Notes: a model not told the origin generated them from the letters alone. DNA of 64,000 nucleotides from Paguma larvata (GCA_030068075.1 CM057824.1:129384414-129448413), one strand, 5' to 3'. Positions 34,205 to 45,605 are shown, counted from the stretch's first letter. Translations and numbers: made by a program.

Positions 34205-35465
34205 TACTCAGAACTTGACTAGCTGACCCTACAATTCATATGGAAATGGAACCCAGAATAGTGGAAACATTCTTGAAGAGAAAGAACAAGGTTGGAAGAT
34301 GTTCATTTTCCAATCTCAGACCTACAGCAAAACTACAAAAACTACAATGATCAAGACATAAGGCATCAGGATACACAGAGATCAATGAAATAGAATTGAA
34401 TCCAAAAATAAACCCTCACATTTATGGTCAAATTGATTTTTTGACAAGGGTGCCAAAACAATTCAATATGGTAAGAAAAGTTTTTTCAATAAATGGTGCT
34501 GGCACAACCGGATATCCACATGCAAAAGAATGAAGTCAGATTATACCTCACACCATACAAATAAATTAACCCAAGTGGATCATAGACCTAAATATAAGAG
34601 TTAAAATTAAAAAACTCATAGAGGAAAACAGAGAAATAAATGTTTATGACCTTGGATTTGGGAATGGTTTTGAGCAATGTCACCAAAAACAGAAATAACA
34701 AAAGTATAGATAAATTAGACTTTAAAATTAAAAACGTTTGTGCTTCACAGAACACCATCAAGAAAGCAAAAAGACAACACACAGAATGGTAGGAAACCTT
34801 TGAAAATCATATATTTTACAACGAACTTATATCCAGAATGTATAAAAACCTATTACAACTCAGTAACAAAATGACAAATACCCAGTTAAAACATGGGCAA
34901 GGAATTTGAATAAATATTCCTCCAAAAATATCTAAAAATTGCCAATATGCACAAGAAGTGATATTCAACATCACTAATCATTAAGGGAATACAGGTGAAA
35001 ACTGCAATGAGATCCCTCTTCACACCCACGGGGATGGTTTCATAGAGGCAGACAATAACAAGCGATGAGAATGTGGAGAAATCGGAACCCTTATATATTG
35101 CTAGTAGACATGGGAAATGATACAGCTACTTTGGAAAGCAGTTTGGCAGTTTCTCAAAATGCTAAACATGGAGTTACCAGATTACTCAGCAGTTCCAGTC
35201 CTAGGCTGATACTCAGGAGAAACGAAAACATATCTCCACTCAAAAGCTTACACATGAATATTCATAGCAGCTTCACTTATAATAGCTAAAAAGTGTAGAC
35301 AACTTATGTCCATAAATCAATGAATGGATAAGAAAAATGTGGCATACCACTCAGTGGAATATTTTCAGCCATAAAAAAGAACAAGGCACTGACACATACT
35401 ACAACATGGATGAACCTTGAAAACATGCTAAGTGAAAGAAGCTGGTCACAAAAGACCACATATTG
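34205..35465 (+). mobile_element. L1M LINE: ORF2 3' region and 3' UTR
   Basis: In order: TACAATTCATATGGAAATGGA, TACAATGATCAAGACATAAGG, CATTTATGGTCAAATTGATTT, AATAAATGGTGCTGGCACAAC, AAACATGGGCAAGGAATTTGA, AATGTGGAGAAATCGGAACCC, TAATAGCTAAAAAGTGTAGAC and CATACTACAACATGGATGAAC. Continuous over 1.26 kb in sense orientation. All frames are broken. It is older than the carnivore L1 at 35908. Confidence 0.9.
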
Positions 35466-35470
35466 TAGAT

Positions 35471-35780
35471 AAGGTCTTTAAAGAAGTAAGTAAATTACAA
35501 TGAGGTCTTCAGGGTGGGCCCTACTCCAATGTGACTGGTAGCCTTATAAGAAGAGGAAATTTTGATGCATAGAGAGATGGCAGGACCCAGAGAAAAGACC
35601 AGCTGAGGATATAACAAGAAGGAAGCCGTGTGCCAGCCAAGGAAAGAGGCCTCAGGAGAAACCAGACCTACTGACACCTTGAACTTGGACTTCTAGCCTC
35701 AAACACTGTGAAAAACTAAATCTCTATTGTTTAAGCCACTTAGTTTGTGGTATTCTGTTATGGCAGTCATGGCAAACTAG
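35471..35780 (+). mobile_element. MLT1 (MaLR) LTR, 3' part
   Basis: AAGGTCTTTAAAGAAGTAAG, GGGTGGGCCCTACTCCAATG, GACTGGTAGCCTTATAAGAAG, GACACCTTGAACTTGGACTTC, AGCCTCAAACACTGTGAAAA, TTGTTTAAGCCACTTAGTTTG and GGCAGTCATGGCAAACTAG. Its 5' part is missing; it abuts the L1M fragment. Confidence 0.88.
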
Positions 35781-35907
35781 TGGTTGTTTGAATATGTAAT
35801 GATGATGTGGTATATGAGAAAAGCCTTTGCTTTGAAATATTGTATTTTGCAGGGTGACATCTTCTGATCACTCATGTCACCAATTATTAGAAATATGAGA
35901 ACTTTCC

Positions 35908-36266
35908 TTTTGGAAGGACATGAATAGAGCTAGAGAGTATTATGTTAAGTGAACTAAGTCAGTCAGAGAAAGACAAATACCATATGATCTCACTCCTCTG
36001 TGGAATTTAAGAAACAAAACAAACAAGCAAAGGGACAGAAAAGAGGGAAGCAAATTAAGAAACAGATTATTGACTATAGAGAACAAACTGATGGTTACCA
36101 GAGAGGAGGTAGTTGGGGGATGGTTTAAATAGGTGATGGGGATTAAGAGGGCACTTGTGATGAGCACCAGTTGTTGTATGCAAGTGCTGACTCACTATAC
36201 TGCACACCTGAAGCTAATATCACAGTGTATATTAACTAACTGGAATTTAAATAAAAACTTAAAAAA
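35908..36266 (+). mobile_element. 5'-truncated carnivore L1, perfect 17-bp TSD
   Basis: ATAGAGCTAGAGAGTATTATG, GTCAGTCAGAGAAAGACAAA, CATATGATCTCACTCCTCTGT, GATGGTTACCAGAGAGGAGG, GATGAGCACCAGTTGTTGTA and GGAATTTAAATAAAAACTT. Flanked by identical AAATATGAGAACTTTCC at 35891-35907 and 36267-36283. An 18-A run follows at about 36290-36307. Young insertion. Confidence 0.97.
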
Positions 36267-36283
36267 AAATATGAGAACTTTCC

Positions 36284-37460
36284 AGAAGATAAAAAAAAAA
36301 AAAAAAAGATTCTCTTGTCAGAGGAACCAAATAAGGTTATTGTCATTTTTACTCTAGTTGAATTGGTTCTTTAGCTATATTATATATTTAAGTGGAAGTT
36401 ATAAAAAGTGTTATTTCAACTGAAATATTCAATGCAAAGATGTAGTTTTACTCTCAATTAAGGAGACAACGTAATATGTTTCCAATTTTTATTTCATATG
36501 TTCTAAATGATGAATGTCTTTTTCTGCTTAATTTAACATCTTTTAGACAGTGCTTTGCAAAATTTCTTTAAAGAAATCAAAACAATTATCCAAATCTATA
36601 TGAATAGTTACTGAGGCTTTTTCTTTTTGTCAGTCTGATATTCTCATTTTCACTAATAATTTTGCTTCAAACCACTAAATATTTTCCCCAAAGATATCTT
36701 TCATTTTATCTCCTTTTATATGAAAAACTCATATCCATGAGAGTATCATAAAAAAAAAAAAAAACTGGCAAGGAAGTAAAATGCTCTAAAATTACCTCAT
36801 TATTCTTTCAACTCTTCTGTTTATTGCTCCAAAGTGGTAAGTTAGTCCTTTTCTTAGGTCGCCAAATCAATCACAAACGAATTATTCAATCTCTCTTATT
36901 TTCTTCCTTTCTTCTTCTTTATTTACCTTTTTCTTTCTTGTCCCTAAATCAGAACTTTATCAGGGCTCTGCGTTGAGGGTCACTTAACATACATTCAACT
37001 TAAATAATGAGATTCTTGAGTTCAATTTTCTTTTCTTTCTTTATTTTTCAGATACCCATTGTGGTAAGTGATGATTAGTTTTCAGCTCTTGTCAAGGTAA
37101 TACCATGTACAACCTTAAGTTTACTGGCAACTATTTTTAATTTCAGCATTGACAGTACTATTTTAAAGACAACAAATATACAGAAGATAGGCATTTGTAA
37201 CCTAAAGGTGGACAGAAAAACCCTGAACCTCCAGCTATGCCTTCTCGTATTTTAAATTCCTCACTCCCTTAAAAAAATATAATCATGTAGTCAATTATAA
37301 TCTCTTTTAATACAATTATGCCTACATAAATGTAAAAAACATACTTTAAATGACATTAATCTCACACATATAAATATGCCCCTCTTCAAAAACATAGGTG
37401 TCCTACATAAACACATATGATGTCCTACATTGATCTCCAAATCTTAGTATTAATGCCTTT
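36284..37460. other. Unique AT-rich sequence
   Basis: A-runs at about 36290-36307 and 36751-36764. No gene seen. Confidence 0.5.
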
Positions 37461-37471
37461 TGTAATCCTTT

Positions 37472-37490
37472 TTTTTTAATGTTTATTTAC

Positions 37491-37530
<40 letters not shown>

Positions 37531-37695
37531 TGATGTGTGGGGCAGGGGCAGAGAGAGACAGAGACAGAATTTGAAGCAGGCTCCAGGCTTTGAGCTGTCA
37601 GCACAGAGCAAATATGGGGCTTGAACTCATAAGCCATGAGATCATGATCTGAGCTGAAGTCAGACTCTTAACCGACTGAGCCACCCAGGCATCCC
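37472..37695 (-). mobile_element. CAN-SINE, antisense (later of a tandem pair)
   Basis: The plus strand runs TTTTTAATGTTTATTTACATT, (GA)n at 37496-37529, GAAGCAGGCTCCAGGCTTTG and GAGATCATGATCTGAGCTGA, to CCACCCAGGCATCCC. Flanked by identical TGTAATCCTTT at 37461-37471 and 37696-37706. The right TSD is also the left TSD of the next SINE. Confidence 0.96.
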
Positions 37696-37709
37696 TGTAA
37701 TCCTTTCTT

Positions 37710-37933
37710 TAAAAAAAAAAAAAAAAAAAGTTTATTTTGAGAGAGAGAGAGAGCGTGCACATGCACATGAGGGGAAGAGGGGATTGTTCCCTACCCACCC
37801 ACATAGAGGCTCAGCATGGAGCCAGAGCCAATCACAGGACTCCATCTCACAACCATGAGATCATGACCTGAGCTGAGATCAAAAGTCAGATGCTTAACCA
37901 GTTGAGCCACCCAGCTGTTAACCAGGGTGCCCC
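37710..37933 (-). mobile_element. CAN-SINE, antisense (earlier of a tandem pair)
   Basis: A 19-A run, (GA)n, GAGATCATGACCTGAGCTGA and CCACCCAGCTGTTAACCAGG then GTGCCCC. The last part holds an 11-12 bp local duplication (TTAACCAG twice, near 37892 and 37917). TSD CTGTAATCCTTTCTT (37695-37709) versus CTGTAACCCCTTCTT (37934-37948), two mismatches. Confidence 0.94.
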
Positions 37934-38102
37934 CTGTAACCCCTTCTTGAATGTGGGCTAAACCTAGTATTTAGCTTCTGGTCAGTATATCACAGCAGAA
38001 GTGAAAGCTTACCATTTCCATGATTAGGTTGTGCAAGGATGAATTTCTCCTGTGGTGTACACTATTTGATGGTAGGAATGTATGCTCAAAGATTCTTGTT
38101 GG

Positions 38103-38333
38103 GTTGGAGTGCCTGGGTGACTCAGTTGGTTAGGCATCCAACTTAGGCTCAGGTCATGATCTTGCTGTTCATCCCACATGGGGCTCTGTGCTGACAGCTC
38201 AGAACCTGGAGCCTGTTTCAGGTTTTGTGTCTCCCTCTCTCTCTCTGCTTCTCCCCTGCACATGATCTGTCTCTGTCTTTCTCAAAAAAAATAAAATAAA
38301 TAAACATTACAAAAATATATATGTATTTTAAAA
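38103..38333 (+). mobile_element. CAN-SINE, perfect 15-bp TSD
   Basis: GGAGTGCCTGGGTGACTCAG head, GCTCAGGTCATGATCTTGC, GGGGCTCTGTGCTGACAGCTC, (CT)n and AAATAAATAAACATT tail. Identical AAAGATTCTTGTTGG at 38088-38102 and 38334-38348. The 38024-38263 antisense frame is incidental. Confidence 0.97.
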
Positions 38334-38348
38334 AAAGATTCTTGTTGG

Positions 38349-39059
38349 ATCATTCCTGTGAACATTCTTTCCCTGTTCCTATTAAGGAAAGTTTATATAA
38401 TTTAAGTGTGAACTAACAAGAATGAATAAATGCTTATTCATTCTACTATAAAATATACTCCTAGCTTGTCAATAACTCCCAGATCTGAGTCTCTTCACAG
38501 TTCAAGAGAAGATCATAGAGAAAGGTTTTTTCAATGTAAATACTCAGAATGCTTCTGTAGTCTTCCAACAAGAAACTGAAACGATTTTCTAAATGTGCAA
38601 TTGGTAAAGGAAAATACTCAAACATGCAGTGATCTTTAGAATAGTAGTTCTTTTTTATGATGGATTCTAAGGGGTCCCCAGCTCCTACTGAGGATGTAAA
38701 TGGTAATTGGTATGTTACCTACATCTGCTTCATGGTGGGCCCCAGGATACCTAAAACTAAACACCCTCATGATATTTTCTCTAATCTGGAGACTATTTAG
38801 AAGAGATAATTTTGCAACAGGAATCTCACACCCCCACCCCCACCCAAGGTGGTTCCCTGACTTTTGTAGCATGGATTTTATGGTGAAAAACAAAAACAAA
38901 AACAAATAAATCCCAATAAATTCCCCTCCCCTAGAAATATAGTCAATAAAAATAATTGCCTTCTTCTAGGGGATTACAGAGATTAGCAACTCAATCAAAC
39001 ATTTCAAAGAAGCACTTGTATGGATTTCCATTTCTTCTCCCTATTTTTAAATTTGTCAG
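38349..39059. other. Unique sequence
   Basis: C-rich CACCCCCACCCCCACCC at about 38829-38845 and (AAAAAC)n at 38886-38906. Overlapping frames on both strands (38636-38909) are not recognisable. Confidence 0.5.
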
Positions 39060-40170
39060 TTTGGTCAGGAAGATGGCCAATTCCAGTCCTCATCTTTGTT
39101 GGCCTTTCAGTTTTTATCATAGTTAATTTTTCCTCATCCTTGAAACACTATTTTCTGATGTCTTCCTGAATTCTATAGTTTTTCCTTCTGCTTCTAACAT
39201 TGCTCCTTCTCATTTTTCTCTGTTTACTCATAGATTCCAAATCCTCTGATTGTTGTCCAGGCTTTGTTCTTCAACTTCCCTCTTCCTCCATCAAAACTCC
39301 ATCTACTGGTGTTTCATCTCACTTGATGGCTTTAGTGGCCATCTCTATGTAATGACTCCCAAGTTTATAACTTCGGGCCTCCTCTAAATTCCAGAGGTGT
39401 ATATTCAAATTCTTTGACTACGAGCCTTCACTTAGAGGTCCAGTTGCAACTCAAAACTCTTATGCCCAACAGTGAACTCATGATCTTCACTATGTCTCCT
39501 CCAAACCTATTCTTGCTTGGTTTTCTTTTCAGTTAAGGATAACAATTCCATCCGTCCCTTTACTTATTTACTCGTGAAAATACCTTGGAATAACTCTTGA
39601 CCTCATTTCTCTTGTCACATACTCTCTTCAAGGTGTCAGTAAATATGTTGGCTCTACCTAGACATTCCTGAATCCAATTACCTTTCTCTGCTCCATTGTT
39701 ATCACCCAGATCTAGGTCAGGATTATATTTCATCTGGATTTTTTGAGACTCCTAACTGGTTTCACTATTTCTAATCTTTACCACCCCTCCCCGGTCTCCA
39801 AAGTCTATTCCTAACAAAGAAATAAGAATAATCTTTTAAAAACTCAAGCATATTTTGCCTTCTACTTCAGGGTTTTATTTATTGTCTATCCCCTCAACAG
39901 GACTCTCCTGCTAACATTCTTCAGTCTCTTGGTCATTCTCTCATAATAACCATTCCCATTCCAATATTGCCTGTCTTCCTACTCTACATTTTTCCTTAGC
40001 AAGAGTACCATAAGTCACACAATAGGCTTTATTTATTTAGTTTATATTCTATGTTCTTACACTAAAATAAAAACTAAACAAAGTATTATATTCTTGTTAT
40101 TTAGCTGTTTCAATCCCATACCTAGAACTGTGGCTAGCGTAGAATACAACCATTCTATTGAACAGATGAT
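39060..40170 (+). mobile_element. L2 LINE: decayed reverse-transcriptase region to 3' end
   Basis: Starts where L2 encodes an RT segment (CCAGTCCTCATCTTTGTTGG, TTGAAACACTATTTTCTG). Continues through GTAATGACTCCCAAGTTTAT (YADD-motif neighbourhood), GTGAACTCATGATCTTCACT, CTTGACCTCATTTCTCTTG, CTCCTAACTGGTTTCACTAT, and ends CTAGAACTGTGGCTAGCG then TTCTATTGAACAGATGATTA. All frames are broken. At about 1.1 kb it is the longest L2 here. Confidence 0.72.
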
Positions 40171-41449
40171 TACAGTTTAAAATATTTTGAATTCAAAAAA
40201 TGAATTTACAATGATAATTTTTCCCCAAAAAAAGAAATATTGCTGATTTTAATTTAAATATTCCTTGCATTCTGAGCAATACACATCTTTGCAAATGTCC
40301 TGTTATAAAATTTTGGTCTACATCTTGTAAAGAAAAATATTATATTGGCAACATAGCTGTCTTTGAAGACTTTATACTGTACAGTTTTCTTTATTTCCTA
40401 GTGCTTACTTCTGTTCCATTTTTCCCTCTTTGATCAACTATTACAATTGTTTTTAAAGCAATGTTGAAAACCTGTGGAGTAGTAAGCATTTTTCTCAAGT
40501 TAGAGGTAAGATTTTCTATTTTATCAGCCAGTGCCAGTCCCAATTGCAATGAGACATATTTCAAAGCCAATGTATGCCCATGTATATGCTAACTGAAAAA
40601 CTGTATTTCCCTTTTTTTTTCAAATGGAATTTTTCTGAGTTTGAAATGAAGTAATTTTAAATATCCTGCCTAGATACAATTTCAAAGATGCATACTTATT
40701 ACCCTCATGTGCAAATGGAAAGCAAAAGCATGCAGAGTATACAAAAGTGTTATCTTTAAACACTTCTTCATTCTTCTTGTACCTTTTTAAGAAATGATTC
40801 CCTGAGGTTATATAGAAAAAGTGAATATCCAAACACAGTAAGATTCAGTAAGATACCAAAAATGATTCTATGCATTCAACATCTGTATTCTTTGTAAGCC
40901 TTCAAAATAATTATGTAGGTATCGCTAGCACTGCTTTTCATTTGGTAGGTTTTCTTCAAATTTGGCTACAGTGCATTGAACTTTTTAACAGATGGTCACT
41001 TGTCAGTGACTTAGTATAATGTTGATTTAATATGTTTGTCAATGTCAGTAATATAAATTACTGTGTTGCATAACATGTGATAAGCTCCGATTTGTATATA
41101 GTAATGAATTAAAAATAAATAGCAATGCTTAATTTTTTAATTATACTGTTGGGAAAGTTAAATGTTATGTAGACATAAAGTAGGATAGTTCTGTTAACTG
41201 TGAAACAAATTGGGCCTTGTAACTTGAGGAAGAGTCCAGACATAAATTCAAATATCCTGTAATCTACACATATAAATACCTATAAGTTATATAACTGAAG
41301 ATCTTATAATCTAATTGAATATAATTACCCCTTTTCTGGCACAAATAGATGTTTGACTTCAGGCATATATATCAGTCTAAATTAGCCAGGCTTTATTGTA
41401 ATATTTTTTTTCATTCATTCTCTGTGTCTTGTATGTATTGTCAGGGAGT
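40171..41449. other. Unique AT-rich sequence
   Basis: No gene or repeat recognised. Confidence 0.5.
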
Positions 41450-41680
41450 CTTGATTAAGATGCCCAGATTTAGCAAATAAAAATAAAAGGTATTCAGATT
41501 TAAATTTCAAATGAACAATAAATGCCTTTGTAGTATAAATATATCCCTCACATATAAGTATGTCCCCAAAGAGTATAAGTATGGGATACATTTCTACTAT
41601 CTTGGTTGTTATTGTTATCCAAAAATCACATATTAATAGGTGTCTGGCATTTTATCTGACAACCCTACCCTTGACAGTAA
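41450..41680. mobile_element. Imperfect palindromic medium-reiterated repeat, copy 2
   Basis: Left: GATGCCCAGATTTAGCAAAT, TTCAGATTTAAATTTCAAAT, TAGTATAAATATATCCCTC. Right: GTATAAGTATGGGATACATT, TTGTTATTGTTATCC, GGTGTCTGGCATTTTATCTG, ACAACCCTACC. The right arm approximates the reverse complement of the left. Same family as 264-417, more diverged. Confidence 0.6.
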
Positions 41681-42589
41681 CTCAGGGAATCAGGCTAACA
41701 AAACAGCCACAGTGCCAGCCATCACTGGTCATACCAAGGGAAAGGGGATCTTGGAGTTTCCACGGTAGGGTGCAAAATGTCAGATCTCTCAACCTCATTA
41801 TATTTTCTTTTCCATTCCCATTACAGACTATCCAGGAGATGGATTTTTTTCTCATCTCTCATTTAATATAACTTAATTCAGCCTCCAGAAGTCCTCCACA
41901 GGTTTACAACACGCCCATAATAATACTCCTTGGGATAGTACATCAAGGAGAGTATGCTTCAAAATAATCTTAGTTTATTCTTTATTAAAAATGAAAATAT
42001 ATTTTCTTCTATCTCAGTAAGTATGGTTAAGAAACATATAAAGCTATTGGTCATATCTATGTGGTCATATGCTAATTAAAGGCAGTTTTTGAAATCGCAT
42101 CATTATATCAATTGTTTATCAAGTTTAAGAACAAAATAAAATGTAAAATAGCGTGGGTAGACATCTCAGCTTATAAGAAGCAGCATTGCCGGCATCATCC
42201 AATTGTACTTATTTTTTTAAACTGTTACTTAGAACTATTTTTTTAACAGTGTCCCTACAGATATTTTTATTTAGAACAAGTTTTGCATTAGAAAGATCTA
42301 GTTCCATCTGTTGTACCACATTTCTCTAACATTTCTTAAGAAATATAGCTTGATATTAATTATATATTGTCAGTCTCTCCATTAAGGGAAATATCAAATT
42401 ATGAACTTATTATAAACAGCTACTTAACCTTAATAACCTACGTTATCTATATATTCAAGTAGTAGAGTAAGTCAGGTTAATTTCGATGATGGATATTTTG
42501 ACTGAATTTGGGAGACTGTATTAGAGAATCCACATTGTACAGAAAACACCAGGCACATCTTTTTGTACATTCATTCCAGAACTCAATAT
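41681..42589. other. Unique AT-rich sequence
   Basis: No gene recognised. The 41560-41871 frame starts in the palindromic repeat and is not coding. Confidence 0.45.
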
Positions 42590-43090
42590 TCATTTTTGAT
42601 ACCTCACCAACTCCAACACCCAAGTTTATCTCTCATGATGTCCTCCTGTAAATTTAATGTCCTATATCTATTCAGGACATCCATTTTTCTCAGCATTTGC
42701 CACTATCACCCTAAGTACCATCATCTCTTTGCTTAAAGTACATAGTAGCTTCCTAGTTGATTTATTCTGAATTATTATTAGCTCCTCCTAGTATATTATC
42801 TATGTCTCTTCAAGGGTGAACTTTTTTAAAAGAATAAAAACTTTCAATGATTTCCAATTTTGTTGGGATGAATAACTTTCACACAGTATACAGTACCAAG
42901 TGATCTAATTCTTGTCCATCTCCACCACGTGATTCTGTTTCTCTTCCTTTTGATCTTTATAATCTCAACCTTTTTTTTTTTTTTTTTTTTGTCCCCACAT
43001 TTCTAGAAGGCATTTTAAGTTCTTCTTTTACAAGACCATTATCCACTAGTTTTCTTCAGTCCGGAATGCCCTCAAATTATACATTCTCAT
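42590..43090 (+). mobile_element. Old L2 LINE fragment
   Basis: Diverged sense L2 pattern: ACTATCACCCTAAGTACCATC, AGTAGCTTCCTAGTTGATTT, AATGATTTCCAATTTTGTTG, AAGTGATCTAATTCTTGTCC and CCGGAATGCCCTC in order. A 22-T run sits at about 42969-42990. Confidence 0.45.
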
Positions 43091-43674
43091 AGAAATTAGG
43101 AAATACAAAGCCAGATATGAATTAGTTGACCCAGATGAATGGTTAAACATATGCTGAAGTTACTAACTAAATGGACCTAATGGTCTTGGGCCTTTCTGAA
43201 CCTACAATTATAAGAGCAATTTTCATAGATATAGAGATATGACCATTATACTTAAGTGTAAGGAATTCTGTATAGAATAATAATTTTTCTGACCCTCTAA
43301 AAATGAGAAAATAGATAAAATAGGCTCAAACTGAGAAAGAATTTATTTTGTAGAAAATGTTTTTAATACCATTTTATGTGATAAAATAAAATATCAGATG
43401 AAATAACTTGTAATTCAGGCAACATTTACTATTTATTATTTTCCTAAAAATAACATTTACATAATAATAAAATACTATTTATAATAATAAAATACTATTT
43501 CTCTAGAAAATATTATTTACTATTTCCCCCCAAAATTATTATAAACTATGATAAAATAATTACTTGAAAGATACTTTCAGTTCTGTTTTAGAGTTCATAT
43601 GAAAACTCTTGGAGTTATTCTACAAGGACATATTCAAATTTAGTTCAAGGAATTTGGTTTCAGTTGTATTTTAG
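43091..43674. other. Unique AT-rich sequence with an exact 20-bp tandem duplication
   Basis: ATAATAATAAAATACTATTT occurs twice head to tail at 43461-43480 and 43481-43500. No gene seen. Confidence 0.75.
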
Positions 43675-43975
43675 AAAAGGGGATTGGTTAGATGACCTAT
43701 GGAGACCCTTCAAGCTCTATAATTTTATGAGTTAGTTTCTTCCTTCTTCCTGAAATTGAATCAATTTAACTTACAGTTCTAGTCACACGAATAAGAAACA
43801 TGAAGTCTAGGGTCTTTGGAAAGGGCTTTGCTATTGACCAAATTTTTGAACCTTGGCAAATTGTTAAGTTCTCTTTTCCTGTGTTCTTTAAATGGCACTT
43901 CCAAAAAGTACTTTTTAGGGATGTTTAAATATTAATTAGATAATGTATAAAAGGCACTATAGTAATGTTAAGTGT
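43675..43975 (+). mobile_element. Two MIR-like SINE fragments
   Basis: At 43675-43735: GGGGATTGGTTAGATGACCT and CCCTTCAAGCTCTATAATTT (MIR 3' variant). At 43790-43975: TTGAACCTTGGCAAATTGTT, AAGTTCTCTTTTCCTGTG, ATTAGATAATGTATAAAAGGC and ACTATAGTAATGTTAAG (MIR core to tail). Both diverged. Confidence 0.45.
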
Positions 43976-44087
43976 CTCTTCTTATGAATTAACTAGAAAG
44001 TTTGTGTGTTTCCCTTTTTCAAAGTACAACTATTCTTTTATCTTTTCTTTGCAAAAGTACAATCAAAAAGCATATATAAGTTTAAAC

Positions 44088-44215
44088 AAGAGTTCATTCA
44101 AGAAAAGTGTAGCTACTGTCAATATATGCAAGGAAGTGTGCTAGATACTATGGGTCTTATTTTGAACAAACATTTCACATTTACTGTCTTTTGGGCTTAG
44201 GTCTTAGTGGAGAAA
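44088..44215 (-). mobile_element. L2 LINE 3'-end fragment, antisense
   Basis: GTTCATTCAAGAAAAGTGTAG, AGGAAGTGTGCTAGATACTA, TATTTTGAACAAACATTTC and TAGGTCTTAGTGGAG match reverse-complement L2 3' UTR. Confidence 0.6.
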
Positions 44216-44555
44216 ATTACAATTAGGGTTCTATAAAGGACAATGTGACAGACGGGCTGCAGGTAGCAAGGAATAGGTTCAAATAATAGAAGACTCAGTG
44301 ACTAAAATACAAACAGCAAGGAGAGGAGAACAGACATGGGATGAAAAGTGGTCTTCAAACTTTTTTTTAATGCACACCTTATCTCTTAAAACTACTGAGT
44401 AATAAGACAACTGTTGTACTGGTTATTGTCTAAGTACAAGCACTGGTAGTATATGTTATCAGAATATACTAATATAATAAAATTTAATACCCTAAAATAG
44501 AATAGACAATAGGAACTTGTATATTAAATGTGTATAATATTCAACTTAATATAAT
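44216..44555. other. Unique sequence
   Basis: No gene or repeat recognised. Confidence 0.45.
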
Positions 44556-44753
44556 AGGCACCTGAGTGGCTGAGTCAGTTAAGTGTTCGACTTTGGTTCG
44601 GGTCATGATCTCGCCATTCCCGAGTTTAAGCCTCACATTTGGCTCTGTGCTGACAGCTCAGGGCCTGCAGCTTGTTTCAAATTCTGTGTTCCCTTTCTCT
44701 CTGCCCCTCCCCCACTTGCACTCTGTCTCTCTCTTAAAAATAAACATAAAAAA
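44556..44753 (+). mobile_element. CAN-SINE
   Basis: AGGCACCTGAGTGGCTGAGTC, TTCGGGTCATGATCTCGCC, CCCGAGTTTAAGCC, GGCTCTGTGCTGACAGCTCA and AAAAATAAACATAAAAAAAA. No clean TSD found. The 44566-44778 frame is the SINE. Confidence 0.94.
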
Positions 44754-45458
44754 AAATAAAAATACATTTCTCAATTAAAACATATATAGAATTTAATCTT
44801 TTTCTTCTAGCCCTACATGGATTATCTTTGTTCCCTTTTGTTGCATATACCCCACTGGAGAGACCAGAAGGGTACAGCAAGGAGAAAAGAGATCATGCCA
44901 ATCTTTCTAATCTAAGAAACAATTGTGCCTTTATTCCATTTGCAGTAGAAACCCCAGTGAAAACTTTAAAACATTGGAATGAATAAACTGATTTACATTT
45001 TCAAAGTAAAAATGCTGACTCCTATAATTGAAGCACAAAATAAGTTTAAGAAAGGAGACAGGAAAATAAGTTTTGTAGCTACTGCAGAAGTTAAGTTAAA
45101 ACAAGAAGGAAACTTCATGTTGGATGTTGACCATTGAAATGGAGAGAAGTTAAAAAAAAAATCAATAGAGAAGGTAAAAGAGTCAGGAATTGACGATACA
45201 TGCATGTGATGTTCATAATATATAGGAATAAGTAAGATGGATTTGAGAATTGATGAATATTTATTTGTGCTCTGGGTTAATTTTTTTTTTTTTTAAGCAG
45301 GAAATACTAGGCCAGAATCAGTTTCCTAGAATAAGGTTGAGTGTGGAACAGAGAATATTAGTTCTATTTTACACATGTTAATTTTGGGACAGCCAACTAA
45401 ATATCCTCATGTGGTCCTCCATCTGAGGATGCAAATTTAAATCAATAGGGCTTCTAGA
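44754..45458. other. Unique sequence
   Basis: T-run at about 45282-45294. No gene seen. Confidence 0.5.
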
Positions 45459-45605
45459 CAAAGACGTAAATGCAAATCAAAACCAGAATGAGACACCACC
45501 TCACAGCTGTTAGGATGACTGATATAAGAAAGATAAGGGACAACAAAGGCTGGCAAGAATGTGGAATACTGGGGAATCCCTGTGCATTGTTAGCGGGGAT
45601 GCAAA
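45459..45605 (+). mobile_element. L1 ORF2 fragment
   Basis: AAATGCAAATCAAAACCAGAA, ATGAGACACCACCTCACAGC, TGTTAGGATGACTGATATAAG, CTGGCAAGAATGTGGAATAC and CCCTGTGCATTGTTAGCGGGG are the conserved L1 ORF2 3' region. It stops abruptly on both sides. Confidence 0.85.

Noticed and set aside
38829..38845. C-rich tract (G-quadruplex on the minus strand)
   Set aside because: It has only three clear G-runs with one-base loops, and a fourth run of three or more Gs is missing, so a stable quadruplex is doubtful.
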